From assembly GCF_007655135.1 (NCBI RefSeq), contig NC_045132.1:2790001-2854000 (forward strand): 64,000 nucleotides of DNA, given 5' to 3'. This document shows, one piece after another, positions 24,298 to 34,659 of the stretch. The notes beneath the pieces were generated by a model that was given only the letters and a program-made list of their open reading frames with translations, was not told the DNA's origin and did not search any database. Source of the stretch: Punica granatum. Its lineage: Eukaryota; Streptophyta; Magnoliopsida; Myrtales; Lythraceae. Each line of letters begins with the position of its first letter. Positions within the stretch are counted from its first letter, which is position 1. The position numbers were made by a program, and so were the translations under genes.

Positions 24298-26634
24298 TTA
24301 CAGGGGCTGCTGCATCGTCACTACGAGGGGACTAGTCACGGTGTGCTTCCCGTCCGACCAAATTATCGACCCGGTCCTCATGCTCGAGCTCCCTGGCGAG
24401 AGTTTCACCTCATGCGATTGCACCCTCACTAGGAAGTTCAACCTCTGCCCCACTCTCCGGAACACGAGCTTCTCAGGCTCCACCATGACTTTTACTCCGC
24501 TCGGTGGCCTTACTGAGACTTTGTACACGGAGTTGGCTTCCCCGACGTTGGTCACGGTCCGGATGAAGTGGGACGAGAGCTTGTGCTTAATGCCGTATTG
24601 CTGGAACGTCACCGAGAGGGATGGGTAGTTGAGGTTCCCTGTGTGTCCTGCCCGTTTTGCCCCGCTGCAGTCTGCTTTCTTCCGGGTGACAACACGAATG
24701 TTGTTAGTCGTGTAATTCGAGTTGCAGAGGAAGTCAATGTAGTCGTAGGTCGTTAGGTCATAGATCAATCCTGGGTCAATGGCCTTCTGAGGATGTACGT
24801 GGCCCGCTCCATAGTCCATTACAGTCGAGGTGTTCCCTGAGGACTCGTCCAGCATGTTCTCACCCCGGTTATCGACCGTGTAGGCTGTGGTCATTAGAGC
24901 GGACCTAATCGCTGCTGGGCTCCATTCCGGATGAGCCGCCTTGAGAAGGGCAGCCAAACCCGAGACATGTGGGCAGGCCATGGATGTCCCTGATAGGATG
25001 TTGAACTCAGTCTTCCGCTTGTCCGAGGGGATGCCTGAAGGCCCCACATTGTCGGGCCAGGCAGCGAGGATGTTCAGTCCGGGGGCAATCACGTCGGGCT
25101 TGATGATTTCCGGAGACACTGGATTCGGGCCCCGGGCAGAGAAAGAGGCCACGACTGGGGCAGGCCTCACCCCAACTCGGGTCCCCTTGAAGATGATCGT
25201 GGCAGTTGGCAGGGACTTGGACTTTCGAGCCGCCTCAATGTACTTCCGAATCTCATCCCCTCCCACGGCCCCGACAGAAGCCGCAGGCAAGACATGGCAA
25301 TCTGCCACCAGTCCTTCCCCGTCGAAGACTCCGTTGGCCAAGATCATCCCGATTCCACCCGCTTTCTTCACCACCTCTCCTTTTGCAGCACGAGAATTGA
25401 TCCCTCGATCACAAACAACGATCTTGCCCTTCACAAGGCTCGGGTCCAGCGACCCATCTAAGCACAGCGACGCCGAGTACCCATCCCCACCCTCACTTCC
25501 TGCATAGATCAGTGGGTACATGCGACCCGGAGTAAGCCCCGGCCCGCCATAGATGCTCACCCCTGATACAATTCTCCCTTTCCCGAGCTTGACATCCGCT
25601 GGGAAATCCCGGTCAATCGTGCCCGCACCAACAGTGGTGACCCACGGGGCGATATTCGTGACGGTGAGCCCCCCCGGCCCACCATTTCCGGCTGAGGCAG
25701 AGACGAAGACACCCGATTCGACCGCCCCATAGGCCCCAATCGCAATCGAGTCCAGGTAATAGGGCGTCACGACGCCCCCAACGGAGAGGGAGATCACGTC
25801 CACGCCGTCGGCAACGGCAGCATCGAAGGCTGCAAGGATGTCAGAGTCGTAGCAGCCGGAGTTCCAGCAGACCTTGTAGGCGGCGAGCCGGGCCTTTGGG
25901 GCCATCCCAGATGCCACGCCGCGGGCGTAACCAAGGGTGGAAGCAGGGAACACGTAGCGGCCCGCGGCAATGGAGGCGGTATGGGTGCCGTGGCCGTCGG
26001 AGTCCCGAGGGGACCGGAACTCGGTGGACTGGTTCATCCTGCCGTTGGTGGCCTCGTAGCCGGCGCAGAAGAACCGAGCGCCGATCAGCTTCCGGTTGCA
26101 TGACGTGGAGGGGAAGTTGTCTCCGGCGACGCATTCGCCCTTCCACTTGGGGGGTACAGGGCCGATCTCCTTGTCGTTGAAGCTCTGGCGCTCCGGCCAG
26201 ATCCCGGTGTCGATGACCCCGATGACGAGGTCCGACCCGAAGTCGGACTCCTTGAGGAGGCCGGCGCTGTCGGTGCTCTTCAGGCCGAGGAACTCCGGGG
26301 AGCGCGTGGTGTGCACGTGGCGGACCTGCTCGGGGATGAGGGCGGCGACGTGGGGGAGGGCGCGGAGGGAGTCGGCCTCGGAGGGGGAAAGCCGGGCGGA
26401 GAAGCCGCGGAAGACGGTGGAGTAAGTGTGGAGGATGCGGTCGGCGGCGGAGGAGGAGGAGAGGGAGGAAGCGTACCAGTGGGCCTGGGTGGGGAAGACG
26501 GAGGGCTTGACGGCGTCGGGGTGGACCTGCACGATGAAGGTCTTAACGGTCGGGTCTGAGACAGAAGAAGCAGAGGAGACCCAGAGAGCTGAAGATAGGA
26601 AGAAGAGGAAGAAGAAGAGGGAAGATAGAGCCAT
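24298..26634 (-). CDS. SBT1.5: Subtilisin-like protease SBT1.5
   Basis: A 778-residue secreted serine protease of the plant S8A subtilase family, acting in the apoplast on protein substrates. A hydrophobic signal peptide spans about residues 1-23. An I9-type prodomain follows to about 110, containing the HTYSTVFRGFSARL motif. The catalytic domain has Asp142 (VIDTGIWP), His215 (DGHGTHTA), oxyanion Asn317 (SAGNGGPG) and Ser551 (SGTSMACPH). A protease-associated insert lies at about 360-480, and the C-terminal fibronectin III-like domain ends VTSPLVVTMQQPL. Length, lack of introns and near-continuous similarity (for example HTTRSPEFLGL, DSDGHGTHTASI, CNSNYTTNNI) match Arabidopsis SBT1.5 from memory. 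The start is the only Met before the signal peptide. All catalytic residues are present and there are no frameshifts. The gene is markedly GC-rich in an AT-rich setting. The native substrate is unknown. Confidence 0.97.
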   Translation of the reverse strand: MALSSLFFFLFFLSSALWVSSASSVSDPTVKTFIVQVHPDAVKPSVFPTQAHWYASSLSSSSAADRILHTYSTVFRGFSARLSPSEADSLRALPHVAALIPEQVRHVHTTRSPEFLGLKSTDSAGLLKESDFGSDLVIGVIDTGIWPERQSFNDKEIGPVPPKWKGECVAGDNFPSTSCNRKLIGARFFCAGYEATNGRMNQSTEFRSPRDSDGHGTHTASIAAGRYVFPASTLGYARGVASGMAPKARLAAYKVCWNSGCYDSDILAAFDAAVADGVDVISLSVGGVVTPYYLDSIAIGAYGAVESGVFVSASAGNGGPGGLTVTNIAPWVTTVGAGTIDRDFPADVKLGKGRIVSGVSIYGGPGLTPGRMYPLIYAGSEGGDGYSASLCLDGSLDPSLVKGKIVVCDRGINSRAAKGEVVKKAGGIGMILANGVFDGEGLVADCHVLPAASVGAVGGDEIRKYIEAARKSKSLPTATIIFKGTRVGVRPAPVVASFSARGPNPVSPEIIKPDVIAPGLNILAAWPDNVGPSGIPSDKRKTEFNILSGTSMACPHVSGLAALLKAAHPEWSPAAIRSALMTTAYTVDNRGENMLDESSGNTSTVMDYGAGHVHPQKAIDPGLIYDLTTYDYIDFLCNSNYTTNNIRVVTRKKADCSGAKRAGHTGNLNYPSLSVTFQQYGIKHKLSSHFIRTVTNVGEANSVYKVSVRPPSGVKVMVEPEKLVFRRVGQRLNFLVRVQSHEVKLSPGSSSMRTGSIIWSDGKHTVTSPLVVTMQQPL

Positions 26635-26900
26635 TGGAGGGAGAGAATGCGATGAGAGAAAGAGAGAGCGAATAGGGTCAATGGCGGTTCATTGATATAA
26701 GAAGGGGGGGAGGGGAGAGAGGGTGTGAAGGTTTGGGCTTCATTCAGCCATGGATGGAGGGAGGAGGAGGAGGAGAGTGGGTGTGTGGATGACAGTGAAC
26801 AGTAGCAGTAGGAGTGTAGTGTAGTGTAGTGTAGTGTGACTGCCGACTGAGGAAACAGACGAGACAGATGAAGGAGGACAAAGTTGGGCAAGTACTACTG
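26635..26900 (-). promoter_or_regulatory. SBT1.5 upstream region
   Basis: Read on the minus strand, a TATA-like CTTATATCA lies near 26693-26701, about 60 bp before the start codon, followed by CT-rich sequence typical of plant 5' leaders. Further upstream is a short tandem run of TGTAG units (about 26814-26836). The TATA assignment is an inference from spacing. Confidence 0.4.
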
Positions 26901-27113
26901 GCAATATGGAAGGAAATGGTAAAAAAATTTTAAAAAAAGGATAAAATAAAATCTTAGATATATATATATATATAACTTTTTAAATTTATTTACTATTCTA
27001 CCGAAAATTTACTTACTGTAATCCTGGCCCTTTTTACCTTGATTTTTCAATTTTCTCAATAATGAACGAAATGGGGTAGAAATGGCAATACAAATTACAA
27101 AGGTACAAGAGAA

Positions 27114-27255
27114 AGGTCATATAACGCAATGGCGTCCCCTGTTAATCCAAAAGTTCTAAGTTCGATATTCAATAAGATATGTGTTTATTTAGATATTAAG
27201 GATTTTTATTTTATTGTATTATGTTCATGGACCTTTCTTCTAATCGAAAAAAAAG
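27114..27255 (+). mobile_element. SINE family C (tRNA-derived)
   Basis: The box A-like run TAACGCAATGGCG and box B-like TAAGTTCGATATTC are about 35 bp apart. The body (TTTATTTAGATATTAAGG, TTTTATTGTATTATG, GGACCTTTCTTCTAATCG) and final A run match, with divergence, the SINE at 63065-63213. Confidence 0.6.
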
Positions 27256-27365
27256 TTCACTGCAATGACAAGTTTTGAGTCGGTCGACGAAGTCGATCGG
27301 GGGGTCAAGTGGCGACAGGGACTCCCCCACCCTTCTCTGATCACCAAGCTTTTTTTAAGAAAAAA

Positions 27366-27394
27366 TTATTATTATTATTATTATTATTATTTAA
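27366..27394. repeat. ATT microsatellite
   Basis: About nine to ten tandem copies of TTA/ATT. A longer one lies at 38686-38715. Confidence 0.9.
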
Positions 27395-27399
27395 TATTT

Positions 27400-27960
27400 T
27401 TAATCTGCCAAATGACCTTTTACTCCCTTACAAATATCATGTGCATGGCACTTGACTTATTTTGGTCGAAATATTGATGAGAGGGTGTTAAGTGCCTATT
27501 TTCTTTATAAGTCATGGAGTAAAGTGTAGCTTTTTAATGGTCAGAGGCTAAGTGTTACATGCCCCAAAAAGTCAGGGGGCAAACTATTTTTCCTATAAAA
27601 TTAAATCTATAAATTTATTTACTATTATCTGGCCCTTTTTTAGTTGTTTTTCAATAATAAAGGAAATAACGTAGAAATGGCAATACAAATTACAAAGCTA
27701 AAAGAGAAAGGGACTAAAGGGCAAAAGAGCAAGCCCTCACATGGTAATTAAGTAGTTACATGTTCAATTTTCATTGTGATTACTCCCTTATAACCAAAAA
27801 AGAAAAAGAGAGTGTAGTGTAGTGGCACTCACTTTCGTTCAATAATCAAGAAGTTTCAATGTCGATTCTTCTTGTGGATTTACCCGTGCTTCATTATTAG
27901 CCAGAGATACAACAATTTCAGATAAAGAGATTCAATACATAGTAACATGGAATAGGAAGA
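27400..27960. other. Intergenic with possible decayed SINE pieces
   Basis: No gene. Near 27740-27815 and 27815-27900 are tRNA-head-like words (for example ACATGTTCAATTTTC) followed by A-rich tails, possibly very old family C copies. These are too diverged to call. Confidence 0.25.
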
Positions 27961-27968
27961 GTCATACC

Positions 27969-28721
27969 CAAGGTTGTCAGAATCGTGATTCTACCTAGAA
28001 TCGGTCGAGGGTCATGGAATCGTGAATCGTAGAATCGAATCTTGAATCGTAAGATTCTACCTGTAATTAAAAAAAATAGCACACATATATATATATACAC
28101 ACTAAATCTCATGTCAAAAATAATTGAAGTAAATATCAAATGATAAATCCTACTGCCTCCTACTTCGTTCATCAAAATCAGATGGTGCTTAGTTTTCACA
28201 AGAGAGCGCTTCCAGTATAATAATCTTCAATGAAAATTGATATAGTACCGTGGTCACGAATTTTGTAGGCAAAGCTGTTTTCCTACCTAACTTCTTCTTG
28301 GTCTGTCCCTTCTTGGAATCATCTACACCTAAAAAAGTCGAAAAAAAATTCCAGCCTAAATCATCTCAAACCAGACGGCAATCAAGAAACGGCCGGAACC
28401 CAATTCAAAGCATTTCCAAAAACTTTCTAGGTCCTTATCACTTATAGCCAAGAGGCAAGTTTCAAACTTTTCATAAAATAAAAGAACCAATGAGTAATAC
28501 TGTCGCACAATGAGAGAGATGATGAGGGAGTGGGAGGAGGCATACGGCTTTGGGTTAAAATCAGAATCATAGAATCCGATTCTACGATTCTGTGATTCGA
28601 ATCGCGATTCAGCCACGATTCTACCATCTCGATTCATGCCATAGAATCGGAATTGCTAGCTACCCCTTAAATCGTAGAATCGTAAGATTCTACGATTCGA
28701 AACGCGATTCTAACAACCATG
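27969..28721. mobile_element. Non-autonomous hAT element with 8-bp TSD
   Basis: The ends are CAAGGTTGTCAGAATCG and the inverse of CATGGTTGTTAGAATCG. GTCATACC flanks both sides (27961-27968 and 28722-28729). An 8-bp duplication and CA(A/T)GG termini are hAT features. Both subterminal regions are packed with repeats of GATTCTACGATTC and AGAATCG in both orientations, which in hAT elements are transposase-binding arrays. The 750-bp interior contains no transposase. Confidence 0.85.
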
Positions 28722-29132
28722 GTCATACCACATTAGTAAGCCATTGGCATCCATTTTCTTGAGCATATGACAAGAGCGTGCCTGTCGATAACACATCAAG
28801 AAGCCTCATGGTGGCTGGAGGCAAGGTTGAAATATGGTAAATCAGAAATATCGGGATTACTAGAGACAAGTGCGAAACGGTCCATGAATTTGTTGAGATG
28901 GCTTCTTGTGTATCATTATTTTGCCATCCTTAGCACATGCTTTTTTGGTCTTTCTTATTGAAAACGTGATGGCTTTTAGATCCTTGTAAGTCGAGGATCA
29001 TGTGAGAAGAAATGATTTTTCACCCTTTCTACGGGCTTCAGTTTTGAGTATTATTAAGAGTGTCATGATTGTATGAAAATTCAATCATTTGGTCTTTTTT
29101 CCTCTATTATTGTTGGAAATATGAGATTATTA

Positions 29133-29443
29133 GGGTGTGTTTGGATTGAGAGTTGAGTTGAGTTGAGTTTTGATTTTAATTGGTTTGTAATGATTATATT
29201 GTTGAATTATGAGAAAAAGTGTGAAAAAATAATAAATAATTGAGAGAAAATAATGATTAAGTAATGATTGTGTTGTTGAATTGTGAAAAAGTAATGAATA
29301 ATTGAGAGAATTTAATATTAAAAATTGAATTGAATGGTTAAAAATATTTAAAAAATAAAAAAGTAATGATTGTGATGTTGAATTGAAAATAAGTGAAATT
29401 GAGTTGAGTTGAGTTGAAAAATATTGTGAATCCAAACATACTC
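29133..29443. mobile_element. Tourist-like MITE (PIF/Harbinger type)
   Basis: The terminal inverted repeat is GGGTGTGTTTGGATT against AATCCAAACATACTC, with TTA on both sides (29130-29132 and 29444-29446). The 3-bp TTA duplication and GGG..TGTTTGG end are diagnostic of PIF/Harbinger MITEs. The interior consists of TGAGTTGAGTT and GTAATGATTGTGTTGTTGAATT repeats with no ORF. It is the best preserved of at least four family members here (895, 21765, 29133, 31740). Confidence 0.88.
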
Positions 29444-29761
29444 TTATATTTTTAGTAGGCTATGTGATTGTTATATCTAATAAGTATATTGAAACCCCAA
29501 AACCCTATATTATTATAATAATTTCTCCAAAAAAAAGTGTGGTTCATATATGTTTATAAGTATATTGAAATTACCAATAATATGATAATACAAATGCTTT
29601 CAACCACTTATCCGAAATCTTTTTCCAACAAATAGACATTCCCTTATTCATTTCCTAAAATGTAACAAAGTGATAAATATATACAAATCAAATAAATTTC
29701 AAGGTAATACTACCAGCAAGCTTCAATTTCATAAAATACTATTGACATCTTCACTTCTTCT

Positions 29762-29890
29762 TTTTTTTTTATGTGAATCTTGGTATTTGAAAACTCAATT
29801 GAGCACTGACTAATCCAATCGAGCTGAGTCGACTCACTAAAGGGTAAAACTCTTCCAGCGTGGATTTTATATATTTACAAGGACATGTTC
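29762..29890 (-). mobile_element. SINE family A, 5'-truncated
   Basis: Body and tail of family A in reverse orientation (T-run near 29761-29770, then ACTGACTAATCCAATCGAG, TAAAGGGTAAAACTCT, GCGTGGATTTTATA). The tRNA-like head is missing. Confidence 0.65.
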
Positions 29891-30679
29891 ACTTTTTAAA
29901 ATAAGTCACTTATCGCCCCGATCTCGTTGACGTAGCAATCCTTGCGTAAGAGCCACCATGGCCCTCCTCTATGTATCTTTGTATTTTTCTTTTAAATATT
30001 ACATTTTTTTGTATTTCCTTTAGTGAAATATATATATATATATTAAGTGCCACATCAACATATAATGCACAAAACAGGTGAAATGTCTGCAAAAATATGA
30101 ATGATAATTTTACTATTTTGAGAAAACAAATAATGCCTTTACGTTTTACGAAATTATAGATGTGCAGGTGATATTACTTTAAAATTTTACTTGAATTAAA
30201 TATAATACGTAAGAATTTTCTTAATTTTTACCCCAAAAAAATGAAATTCTCTCGTCTAATCGTATCAATGATGATATATATGTGTACATATGTAGAGTAA
30301 AGTGGTGTAACATTTTGTATTTTCTTTAAGATATATTGGGAAATTATGTTGAGATAAAATCTTCATTGAAAAAGTGAGAAACCTAAGGGAAATTTTAGAA
30401 TGCGATTACCATAAGTGGTGATGCGGTACATTGAAGTATTTCAATGAAATTTCTCACTTTTTAATTTATTAATAACGTAAGTACAAAATTTTTGAAATTC
30501 ATGTATTTACTTTAAATGTAAGTAATCTAATAAAAAATTTAAATCATTTAATTAAATTAAGTTTTTAAAATAATTTTAATTTACTCAAAATTAAGTCAAC
30601 CTTACCATCATTTTAACTAATTTATTTACATGCATAGTGTAACTATTATAAAATGAGTGCACCATTTTTTTGCTCAATA
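29891..30679. other. Intergenic, no gene seen
   Basis: AT-rich sequence without supported features. Confidence 0.4.
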
Positions 30680-30688
30680 TAAAATGAG

Positions 30689-31427
30689 GGGTAAATCACA
30701 CCATATATCATGGTTTCTAAAATAATTTCATCACACATCATATTTTTTAAAATTTTCAAGAAACATCACGGAATATTTTTAAATTTTCACCGCATATTAT
30801 AACGTTACTTTTTTTTATCCAAAATTGGATTGAATGCTAATGCCACGACATTTTCATGGACAATTTTATACAAAAGAAAATTTGAGGGATTTAAACGGAA
30901 TTAAATGAAAAATGAAAAAAAAAGGGAAATGAAGGGGTTGATTAGGAGGGGAGGTTGGGGGACCCTGCCGACAATCGACCCCGCAATGGTGAGCCGAGGT
31001 TGGCTACCCCAATTGGGGGCTTAACGGCAGGTGGGGGTGCCCTCGACCCCCCAATTTAGGGGATCCTAGTGGCGGGATCCCCCAAATTGGGTGGGGGTCG
31101 GGGGCGCCCTCGCCGCCAATCGACCCCCCCAACTAGGGTGGTTGAGGGAGTTGGGTGGCCCACGGGCTCCCTTGACCTCCCCTCCCAATCATCCCTCCTC
31201 TTTTTTTTTTTTCATTGTATTTAGTTTTAAATCTCTTTAGGTTTTTTTTTGTGTAAAATTGTCCTTGAAAATGTCATAATATTATTATTTAATTCAATTT
31301 TTTACGGAAAAGTAACAATATGATGTGCGGTAAAAAATTAAAAAAATTTGATGATGTTTCGTACAAAATTTTAAAAATATAATGTGTGGTGAAATTATTG
31401 CGAAACCATAATATATGATGCGTTTCC
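30689..31427. mobile_element. Mutator-like fold-back element with GC-rich core
   Basis: TAAAATGAG flanks both ends (30680-30688 and 31428-31436), a 9-bp target duplication. The arms are inverted repeats of about 240 bp: GGGTAAATCACACC...ATCATGGTTTC on the left against GAAACCATAATATATGATG on the right. Between them, about 30950-31190, lies a strongly G/C-rich core with repeated CCCCAATTGGGG-type palindromic words, in sharp contrast to the AT-rich arms. No transposase is present. The core could be captured genomic sequence, as in Pack-MULEs, or an expanded repeat. Confidence 0.8.
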
Positions 31428-31739
31428 TAAAATGAGTGCACCTCAGATTATGCCGAATCCTGCCCCTTTCATTACCCCCTTTTCGGAATTGCGTGGGGTA
31501 TGCCTGTTAAGAAGAGGAGGGCGGGACTTATTTAATTCGGGGTATTGTGTTGTGTTCGAAAATGATTGGTGCCAGTTCTATTTGTGTCGGTTGTTTAGAT
31601 TGAGGATTTTGTTGTTGTTCTTTTTCCAATCAAAATCCATTTTGCATGGCATCTTAGGATGTCTAAATAAAGTGTTTTTTTTTTATGAAGAAGGCTTTGT
31701 TTAGGATATTCTAACTATAAATAATTATATTTATTCAGG

Positions 31740-32003
31740 GTACAAAAATTGTATTATTGAAGTATGAGAAAAAATAAAAAAAAAAATGAATAGTTAAGAG
31801 AAAGTAATGATTGTATTGTTGAATTATGAAAAAAGTAATAAATAGTCGAGAGAATTCAATATTAAAAATTGAAGTGAATGATAGTTAACATAAAAAAAAT
31901 TGAAAAAATGAAAAAAAAAGTAATAATTGTATTGTTGAATTGAAGGCAAGTGAAGTTAAAATGGAATAGAGTAATGAATATTACTTCAAAACCAAACACA
32001 CCC
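31740..32003. mobile_element. Tourist-like MITE, 5'-damaged
   Basis: The right terminus AAAACCAAACACACCC is followed by TAA, and the body matches the 29133 family (GTAATGATTGTATTGTTGAATTATG, GAGAATTCAATATTAAAAATTGAA). The left terminus is lost. Confidence 0.65.
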
Positions 32004-32044
32004 TAAAATTATGGAAGACATTAGTTTTACAATTTCAAGGAACT

Positions 32045-32152
32045 GAACATTAAAAATCATTCTCCTCTCTAATAAGTGCACTTTCCGAAGATCGAATTTG
32101 TGTTCTCATTCTTATGGGGTTGAAACTGCTTACCACTCAATCAACATTTTAT
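32045..32152 (-). mobile_element. SINE family B head fragment
   Basis: On the minus strand a tRNA-like head with TTGATTGAGTGGTAAGCAG (box A) and a box B-like run matches the head of the copy at 58322-58495. The 3' body is absent. Confidence 0.5.
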
Positions 32153-32230
32153 TCCTTAAATAACGATGAATTTGATATTGGCAAGTTTTAGTAAGTATAT
32201 ATAATAATTTGACATTGTCATTGATATTGT

Positions 32231-32414
32231 CTCTTTTTTTTGTGTACCCTAGTATTCAGAAACCCAACGAACTTTGACTAATCCAAGTCCAGTGGGGTCG
32301 GCCCACTATAGGTTAAAAATCTCTCAATTAAGGATTTTTTTCATTCACAAGTTCGAACTCGAGACCTTATTTAAGGGAATAAGTCTCGAACTGTTTCAAC
32401 CAATCTTTATTGGT
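32231..32414 (-). mobile_element. SINE family A
   Basis: Near-complete copy in reverse orientation: body at about 32240-32330 (GACTAATCCAAGTCCAGTGG, ACTATAGGTTAAAAATCTC), then box B complement (GTTCGAACTCGAG) and box A complement near 32390-32412. It faces the plus-strand copy at 32479. Confidence 0.75.
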
Positions 32415-32478
32415 AATCTCTTTCTTTCTTCTATTTATGTTGCTCTTCTTAATTTCCAATTAAAGGTGATTATAATAA

Positions 32479-32648
32479 GATTGGTTCAAGCGGTTCGGTA
32501 TTTATTCCTCTTAAGTAAGGTCTATGATTCAAGTCTTGTGAATGAAGAAAATCTACATTAAAAGAGTTTTATCCTTTAGTGGGTCGATCTGTCTCGACTA
32601 GATTAGTTGGAGTCCATTGGACTTTCATATACCATTATTCACACCGAA
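32479..32648 (+). mobile_element. SINE family A with target-site duplication
   Basis: The head starts GATTGGTTCAAGCGGTTCGG (box A), with a box B-like ATGATTCAAGTCTTG, then the family body and a short A tail. AAAGGTGATTATAATAA (32462-32478) and AAAGGTGATTATAGTAA (32649-32665) flank it: a 17-bp duplication with one mismatch. This fixes the ends of family A at about 170 bp. Confidence 0.88.
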
Positions 32649-32699
32649 AAAGGTGATTATAGTAATTAGAACAAATTAATTAAACTTTTTACCTAAAAT

Positions 32700-33200
32700 A
32701 TTGATTTGATTAAAATTAATTTGATTTTGGACCACGTTGCGCGTGGTTTTGAATGTCTTCATGTATTTGTATTTGGTGTCGACGTTTTACTTTTGTACTT
32801 ATTTCTACTTAAAAATTTATGTTTATTCATTTTTATTTTTTATATGTAGGTGAACGTTTACCATATGCTTATGCATCTTTTCTTGTTTTACGATGCTAAA
32901 AGGTCGAAGAAAAAAGATACCTTAGAATTATATACACATATAATTATAAAAGCTAAAGCAATATACTGGATGATGCCATGTTGGACATAAATGGTTTATG
33001 ATTGAATGACTTTTAAAATTTTCACTAATCATAAAATAACAAATGACATGTTATAATTTCGCCACATCACTAATAGAATTTCAAAATTTCTTCAGTTACA
33101 AAAGTTGAAAAGTTTTTGTTATATATATTTATATCAAAGAAAAACTCGTCTATTATGAATATACGTTCTCATTATCTTCACAATGACACTATTATACCTA
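32700..33200. other. Intergenic with a Helitron-like hairpin
   Basis: CCACGTTGCGCGTGG, a perfect 5-bp-stem palindrome, sits at about 32731-32745. It resembles a Helitron 3' hairpin but no CTAG follows. No gene is seen. Confidence 0.35.
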
Positions 33201-33203
33201 TGA

Positions 33204-33895
33204 TCTATATAATCAAGCTAAAGGAGAGTAACAATGGAGCTTTCCCAAGCCATCAAGATAATTCTATATAGTACATTAACCCCATTAAATTATATTTTAA
33301 TTCAATTATAAAAATATTATATATATCATGTTAACCCACCCCTCCTTATTCTCATATACTATATACTTACATAAGTTTCATATCAATCAATTAACAAATT
33401 GTACCCAAATGTGATACAATTCCATGGGTTGAATACCTCTTTCCTCATATTCCATTTCTCCCACGATTTCCATTTTATCAACTACTAATCGATTTAGTTA
33501 TTTAGTTATTTATTTTGATGAGATACGAAGCGATCGAAATGTTTATTTTTCACAATAGAAACTAATGCATTAATACCCTCTCTCATGAATGTAAACTAAT
33601 GAATAAATTTCTCTATTTTATCTCTTAAAATTACTTTGTTGAGAAAGCAGCCATGCATGAGCTTAACTTTTCTTTTATTGTTAAATTTGTCATAAACTCC
33701 ATGACATAATTAGTGTACGTATTAATGATTAATCAATTTTTAATCCCCAATATACAATATTAGGTAGAAAAAACTAATTGTATATTCAGAACTAACTTCT
33801 ATAAATTGATTACATGAATTTGTATCTCATATTGTAATATATAATTACCATGTGATTGTATAATTCTCGTGCATCTCACGGGTTATATTCACTAG
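33204..33895 (+). mobile_element. Candidate non-autonomous Helitron
   Basis: The 3' end has the expected form: a CTCGTGCATCTCACGGG hairpin, a short spacer and CTAG at 33892-33895 followed by T. A matching A|TCTATATAATCAAGCTAAAGG at 33204 is a plausible 5' end. The interior is AT-rich and non-coding. The 3' end is convincing; the 5' end is an inference. Confidence 0.5.
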
Positions 33896-34358
33896 TATCC
33901 TATAAACTGGGGATCTCCTATTATTATAAAATTACAAAAATAGATATGTAACACAATATCAATTTCTGTAAACAGTCTCGACCTCCCAAGATAAACAGAG
34001 AAACTTTACTAAAATTGCAAATGAAGAAAAAATAAAACTAACTTCTTCATGGACAAGCTTAGTTGCAAATAAACTTGTGTTACCGTCTTTTTTTTTGTAA
34101 GGTCTAAATAGTCTACCTCGCTAGACGCGGCCTTTCATCTAGTCCATTTTAATATGTAAAACCGATGATGGATAGTCAAGGCTTTGTTTCCCATTTTCTC
34201 GTTATCAAATCTCAAAACCAACTGATATAGATTTTCTTTCCATTTTATATTTATTGTCATTTTGTCCATTCTAAGATGAAACCAAAGAGAGGTAAGAAAA
34301 CACAGTGCAAAGTAAAAGAAAATTTGCATTTTTTTCTCCTTGTTTAAAAGAACAGAAC

Positions 34359-34530
34359 GGATTCAAGCAATTCGACTTATTCTCTTTAATAAAGGTTTCG
34401 AATTTGAATCTTGTGAATAAAAAAAATTTATGATGTGAGGATTTTATCCCTTAGTGAGCCGACTCGGATTGGACTATGAATTAATCAGAGTCCATTGACT
34501 TCTCGATATCGAAATGCACACCGACAAAGA
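34359..34530 (+). mobile_element. SINE family A
   Basis: Head GGATTCAAGCAATTCGAC, box B-like GAATTTGAATCTTGTGAA, body TGAGGATTTTATCCCTTAGTGAGCC, GAGTCCATTGACTTCTCGATATC, then an A-rich tail. The flanks show a weak imperfect duplication (AGAACAGAACGG against AGAACCGAATGG). Confidence 0.75.
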
Positions 34531-34659
34531 AAAAAAAGAAGAAGAAGAACCGAATGGAACATGGAAGATGAGGTAATTACAATCCTAACCTCTGCTCTTT
34601 TTTCTTTTTCCCCATTTTTAGGTAATTCTTCAACTTTCTTTCACAATATTTGCATTATT

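Noticed and set aside
24341..26559. Plus-strand and other-frame ORFs across the subtilase, including a 188-codon frame at 24941-25507
   Set aside because: They are shadows of the GC-rich SBT1.5 coding sequence, with no family similarity of their own.
26280..26891. 203-codon minus frame overlapping the SBT1.5 start
   Set aside because: It is an out-of-frame reading of the signal/prodomain sequence, extremely rich in Pro and Ser; the SBT1.5 frame explains the region.
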